From Lacrimispora celerecrescens (GTDB lineage: Bacteria > Bacillota > Clostridia > Lachnospirales > Lachnospiraceae): a DNA stretch of 64,000 nucleotides. Shown in pieces: positions 60,570-64,000 of the stretch. The notes under the pieces were generated by a model, which made no database searches, was not told where the DNA came from, and was given only the letters and a program-made list of their open reading frames with translations. The stretch is from positions 124,001-188,000 of the forward strand of contig NZ_JPME01000008.1 in the NCBI RefSeq assembly GCF_000732605.1, read 5' to 3'. Each line of letters starts with the position of its first letter. Position 1 is the first letter of the stretch. A program made the translations under genes and the position numbers.

Positions 60570-62818
60570 AGCTTTGTATCCTGTCCTTCTTCCCCGGCCA
60601 TCTTTTTCTTCTTATATTGGAAGGGTGTGACGCCGTAGGTTTCTTTAAATACCTTAATAAAATACTGGGAAGAACTGTAGCCAAGCCTGGAAGCGATCTC
60701 CTTCATGCTGTAATCCTGATCGATCAGCTCCAGCGCCCGGTTCAATTTCTTTTCCCGGATATATTCCGTATAGCCTTTTCCCATCAGCTGCCGGAACATC
60801 CGGCTTAATACATCCGGACGGATGGAAAGGCTGTCTGAAAGATAATCCAGAGAAATGTCATGCTCCAGATGATCCCTTATGATCTGTTCCAGCCTTTCCT
60901 TTAGATTCCCGTTCTCCGGACTTTTCTTCTGACGGATGTTCGTCAGCAATACCTCGCAGATCCTGTCCACCCACTCACAGTAGGCGTCTATATCTGAAAG
61001 CTGCTTATAGTACTCCCGGATATCATAGCCAAACACAATCCACATATCCAGCTGGTATCTCTGTATGGTCTGATAGAGAAGCGTCACCAGGTCACGAAGG
61101 GTTGACATGCAGTAATCGATGGTGTAATTACCCGTCAGGAAGGAGACCTTAAACGCTTCAACGTGGTATTTGAAATCCAGGATATTTTCACTGTTGATAT
61201 CCTTTTCTATCGCTGCGAATAACTTCAAATGGCTGCCATTGCCTTTTCTCTCAGGGATCTTAAGCTCTTCCCATGACAGCAGAACCTCTCCAGAATAGAT
61301 GAATCGGTAGCGGGCAGCCTCGCTGGCGCTTAAAAAGCTCTTCCTCAAATTCTCCGGATCCAAATCCTGGGGCACTCCGCAGACAAAGCCAAGAACATCC
61401 ACATACCGTTTTAAAATCTCCAGAAGAATCGACTGTACCTGTTCTTCCCGTTCTCCATCATATATGGTTACCGCAGCCAATTCCCCCTTGTCCAGAGTGG
61501 TGAAGAAAACCCGTCCGGTGACGCCATGGCTGTCGAACTCATCCTGCAGACCCTTTAAAGTCAGTTCCTCCCAATCCTGTACCTTCAGATAAACTATGTA
61601 ACAGCAGACACGGCTAAACTGGCAGTCGGAAAACAGCGTTTCATAGGCCTGATCTGATTTCCTGTTCAGAATTAAGGAACGCAGGGAATTCTGATACAGG
61701 ACCGTCTCCGAATTCTTCACCGTCTCGCTTAAGTCGGAGATTGTTTCCGTTAGAACCGTTAAGGAACCATCAAAGCCCTTGCCCTCTCCGCCTATGGCGA
61801 TGCCGGCTTCCCGAGAAACAGTTAAAACCCTCTTGTGGTACACATAGTAATTCAAATAGGAAACAACCACCAGAACCAGGATATTAAAGAGAATCGATAT
61901 GGCAAAATTCTGCAGAAAAATCCTGCTTTTTACATTATAATCCGCCAGAAATGTACTCTCCGGCATATAATAGACATAGTTGAGCCTGGTCAGCGCAGAA
62001 GAACCGGAAAATACCATGTTTGGTTCACCGTCCAGCTTCATCTGCACCGGCCGATCAGCTTTCTCCTCCACCGGGGAAATCTTGCTTAGATTGTTCAGGA
62101 CTTCTACAGCCCTTCCCTTTTCCGTACCGGGTCCCGACTGGTAAAGGACCCTCCACGCCTCGTCTGCCAGCACAAAGTTTCCACTGCTCATATCAATGTA
62201 ATCCTGCAGGCTGTCGGGCGTGATGTGAAACGCGGCCACAATGCTCTGCCCCTTCCATTTCGGCCGGGTTATCCGTTTGACATAGGTAAGTACCGGCGCC
62301 TTCGTTGGATAGTCTGCATTGGACAGTGGGAAAAAGTACTGGTTTACCTTCAGTTTCTCAAAATCGAAATACCAGGGAAGGTATTGGTTCACCTCTGTTT
62401 CATCCTGGGTAAAGTGGATCTTGTCATATCCTGTGACAATGGTCTTCGTCCCTTCATAATAAATATCCAGGCTGACGACATGGGGGTATACCTTCCGCAT
62501 CTCCTCCATCTTCTCCTGCAAGGCCAGAATATCTTTGGGAGAACCGCTGATGGACTGCATCTGGGGCAGAAAGATGGGCTCGTTGGGCTTCACATCTGAA
62601 AAATAAAGCTGGGGGATATCGATTAAGGACTGCATCACCTGTTTATCAATATTTTTAAATGCCAGGTTCGTGACCCGTTCATTATAGTCTACAAAGCTTT
62701 CCAGATAGGCATTTTTGTTCATTTTGTGAAATACAAAATAGTTAAATCCGGAGAGAATGGTGATGCTGAATAGATTGATACACAACAGGATATAAAATAT
62801 GGAAAATTTTTTCGACAT
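60566..62818 (-). CDS. Membrane-bound AraC family transcriptional regulator
   Basis: A 750-residue one-component sensor: N-terminal membrane helix (about 7-29), an extracellular domain (30-300, Cache-like length), a second membrane helix (about 310-330, ILFNILVLVVVSYLNYYVY), a cytosolic linker and a C-terminal AraC double HTH (about 650-740, ISLDYLSDSLSIRPDVLSRM and YSMKEIASRLGYSSSQYF). GGGGGAGG precedes the ATG. Such sensors sit with LplABC-type importers; it likely activates this one on sensing a glycan fragment. Confidence 0.92.
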   Translation of the reverse strand: MSKKFSIFYILLCINLFSITILSGFNYFVFHKMNKNAYLESFVDYNERVTNLAFKNIDKQVMQSLIDIPQLYFSDVKPNEPIFLPQMQSISGSPKDILALQEKMEEMRKVYPHVVSLDIYYEGTKTIVTGYDKIHFTQDETEVNQYLPWYFDFEKLKVNQYFFPLSNADYPTKAPVLTYVKRITRPKWKGQSIVAAFHITPDSLQDYIDMSSGNFVLADEAWRVLYQSGPGTEKGRAVEVLNNLSKISPVEEKADRPVQMKLDGEPNMVFSGSSALTRLNYVYYMPESTFLADYNVKSRIFLQNFAISILFNILVLVVVSYLNYYVYHKRVLTVSREAGIAIGGEGKGFDGSLTVLTETISDLSETVKNSETVLYQNSLRSLILNRKSDQAYETLFSDCQFSRVCCYIVYLKVQDWEELTLKGLQDEFDSHGVTGRVFFTTLDKGELAAVTIYDGEREEQVQSILLEILKRYVDVLGFVCGVPQDLDPENLRKSFLSASEAARYRFIYSGEVLLSWEELKIPERKGNGSHLKLFAAIEKDINSENILDFKYHVEAFKVSFLTGNYTIDYCMSTLRDLVTLLYQTIQRYQLDMWIVFGYDIREYYKQLSDIDAYCEWVDRICEVLLTNIRQKKSPENGNLKERLEQIIRDHLEHDISLDYLSDSLSIRPDVLSRMFRQLMGKGYTEYIREKKLNRALELIDQDYSMKEIASRLGYSSSQYFIKVFKETYGVTPFQYKKKKMAGEEGQDTKL

Positions 62819-62882
62819 GAAAATCCTCCCCCAAAAAGATATTGATATTCTATTGTAGCATAATTCTCTCCTCTTGTCTGTC

Positions 62883-63794
62883 TTAGCCTTTTACGGAGCC
62901 TACTAACATTCCTTTAACGAAATATTTCTGCAGAAACGGATAAGTACAGACGATGGGAAGCAAAGATAGGACAAGGGCCGCCATTTTCATTGTTTCTGTA
63001 TGGATGATCACGTCCGTCATTGTCTCCATGTCTGCCGTCTGACCGTTGGTTAAAATGGTCTGCAGCACATATTGAAGTACATAAAGATTGCTCTTGGTCA
63101 CATAGAGCATGTTATCCATCCAGGAATTCCAGTGATGCACACAGTACCATAAGGATATGGTAGCCACCACCGGCTTTGATAATGGCAGGTAAATACCGAA
63201 CAGAACCCGCCAGGGAGTCGCCCCGTCGATCTTTGCCGATTCCTCTAGTTCTCCCGGAATACTCATGAAAAAATTCCGCGTAATAATCAGTGCAAAGCCT
63301 GTGATCAGGCAGGGCAGAATGTAAACCAGGAAATTATTAGTCAGGTGAAGATTTTTGATCAGTAAGTATTTGGGAATCATTCCACCCGAAAAATACATGG
63401 TAAATACCACAAACAGCATCAGACCTTTCCGGTAGGGGAGGTTCACCTTAGATAGGGGATAAGCAGTCATGATGGTTATCAGCACGCCGCTGGACGTCCC
63501 TATGACAGCCCGCAGGATGGTGTTTAGATAGCTGTGCCAGAAATTATTATCCGTAGCAATCTTCTTATAACCTGAAAAATCAAATTTCGTAGGGAACAAG
63601 TGAAAACCTGTGGCGTTCACCACCGAAGCCGGGCTCATGGAAACCGTGATTACCTGCATAAAGGGTAGGATGATCGCAATCACCAATATGGCTGCCATTC
63701 CATAGGCAAATCCATCTACGATCCAGTCTTCACGGCTCCTCTTTCTTTTTCTGACGGAAGCGATCTCTTCGTCGTTATTCTTATTCTTTTTCAT
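62883..63794 (-). CDS. Carbohydrate ABC transporter permease, LplC/YtcP type
   Basis: A 303-residue permease with six membrane helices, an N-terminal charged extension, and the EAA loop GELEESAKIDGATPWRVLFGI. AAGGAGG lies 6 nt before ATG 63794. Lies 64 bp upstream of the AraC sensor and 11 bp after its partner permease. C-terminal KGMLVGSVKG is typical of the family. Confidence 0.92.
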   Translation of the reverse strand: MKKNKNNDEEIASVRKRKRSREDWIVDGFAYGMAAILVIAIILPFMQVITVSMSPASVVNATGFHLFPTKFDFSGYKKIATDNNFWHSYLNTILRAVIGTSSGVLITIMTAYPLSKVNLPYRKGLMLFVVFTMYFSGGMIPKYLLIKNLHLTNNFLVYILPCLITGFALIITRNFFMSIPGELEESAKIDGATPWRVLFGIYLPLSKPVVATISLWYCVHHWNSWMDNMLYVTKSNLYVLQYVLQTILTNGQTADMETMTDVIIHTETMKMAALVLSLLPIVCTYPFLQKYFVKGMLVGSVKG

Positions 63795-63805
63795 CTCTAT
63801 CCTCC

Positions 63806-64000
63806 TTACCACAGCGCATAGTCATTCGTCTTCCTGGCAACATAATTGGTCAGAATCACCAGAATAAAGGAAATCGTGTTCTTAAACAAATCCACCGCCG
63901 TAGTGAAGCTGTACTGCATCTTCTGGATACCCATACGGTAAACGAAGGTGGAAATTACGTCGCCTACGGAATACGTGCTGGGGGTTAAGAAGTTATAAAC
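63806..64000 (-). CDS. Carbohydrate ABC transporter permease, LplB type, partial
   Basis: The last 64 codons of a permease that runs off the right edge. The visible part reads YNFLTPSTYSVGDVISTFVY then MGIQKMQYSFTTAVDLFKNT and ends TNDYALW, the standard C-terminus of LplB-type permeases. Partner of the LplC-type permease immediately downstream; binding-protein gene presumably further right. Confidence 0.88.
   Translation of the reverse strand, partial: VYNFLTPSTYSVGDVISTFVYRMGIQKMQYSFTTAVDLFKNTISFILVILTNYVARKTNDYALW

Overview
The window looks like a chromosomal segment of a low-to-mid GC (low 40s % by eye) anaerobic Firmicute of the Lachnospiraceae / Clostridium cluster XIVa type. This rests on strong AGGAGG ribosome sites, frequent TTG and GTG starts, many PTS and ABC sugar systems with PRD, RpiR and AraC regulators, a sulfatase of the formylglycine type, and no respiratory genes. 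The placement is an inference from gene content. No rRNA, tRNA, CRISPR array, intact insertion sequence or phage module was seen. Almost everything is on the minus strand; the plus-strand genes are short single units.

Layout. 1-7.1 kb: a partial flavin-type PPOX gene divergent from an HxlR regulator, then a MarR-controlled exporter operon (MarR, two ABC half-transporters forming a probable heterodimer, two HlyD-like adaptors). 7.4-16.5 kb: a sugar cluster with fructose-type PTS IIB, IIC and IIA, class II aldolase, PRD activator, aldo/keto reductase, RpiB-like isomerase, GH4 6-phospho-glycosidase and an RpiR regulator. 16.6-19.2 kb: an AEC permease and a divergent MATE exporter. 19.3-24.5 kb: FadR-type regulator, PLP trans-sulfuration enzyme, sugar-binding lipoprotein and two permeases, one with a frameshift. 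24.9-27.2 kb: a small plus-strand patch with a PPOX gene and what looks like a decayed bacitracin-resistance cassette (BcrR-like membrane regulator, ABC ATPase stub, PAP2 phosphatase).

27.3-37.9 kb is the most distinctive region: a continuous operon with a branched-chain-type amino-acid ABC importer, a cytidylate-kinase-like gene (frameshifted), a D-amino-acid transaminase, the two domains of the animal D-glutamate cyclase DGLUCY as separate genes (DUF4392 and DUF1445), and 5-oxoprolinase subunits PxpB, PxpC and PxpA. It has its own promoter and a structured 215-nt leader. The genes fit uptake and breakdown of D-glutamate and 5-oxoproline, perhaps from peptidoglycan.

38.2-43.4 kb holds single metabolic and resistance-like genes (FSA-type transaldolase, phosphatase, Gfo/Idh oxidoreductase, nucleotidyltransferase, HD protein, GNAT). 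At 43.6-44.0 kb is a compact type I toxin-antitoxin locus: a 28-residue holin-like toxin with a structured leader, and a convergent antisense promoter. 44.0-49.6 kb is a muropeptide-sugar operon: mannose-family PTS, MurR-like regulator, MurQ etherase and an AmiE-like serine hydrolase. 49.7-51.3 kb: a WYL regulator divergent from a third PPOX gene, with a perfect palindrome between them. 51.3-55.9 kb: a beta-glucoside operon (BglG antiterminator, EIIBC, EIIA, GH1 6-phospho-beta-glucosidase) with a RAT/terminator leader and a second RAT-like site. 56-58.6 kb: PEBP-like protein, a DUF3298-type protein and a TetR operon. 59.1-64 kb: sulfatase, a membrane AraC sensor and LplBC-type permeases, probably for a sulfated glycan; the last gene runs off the right edge.
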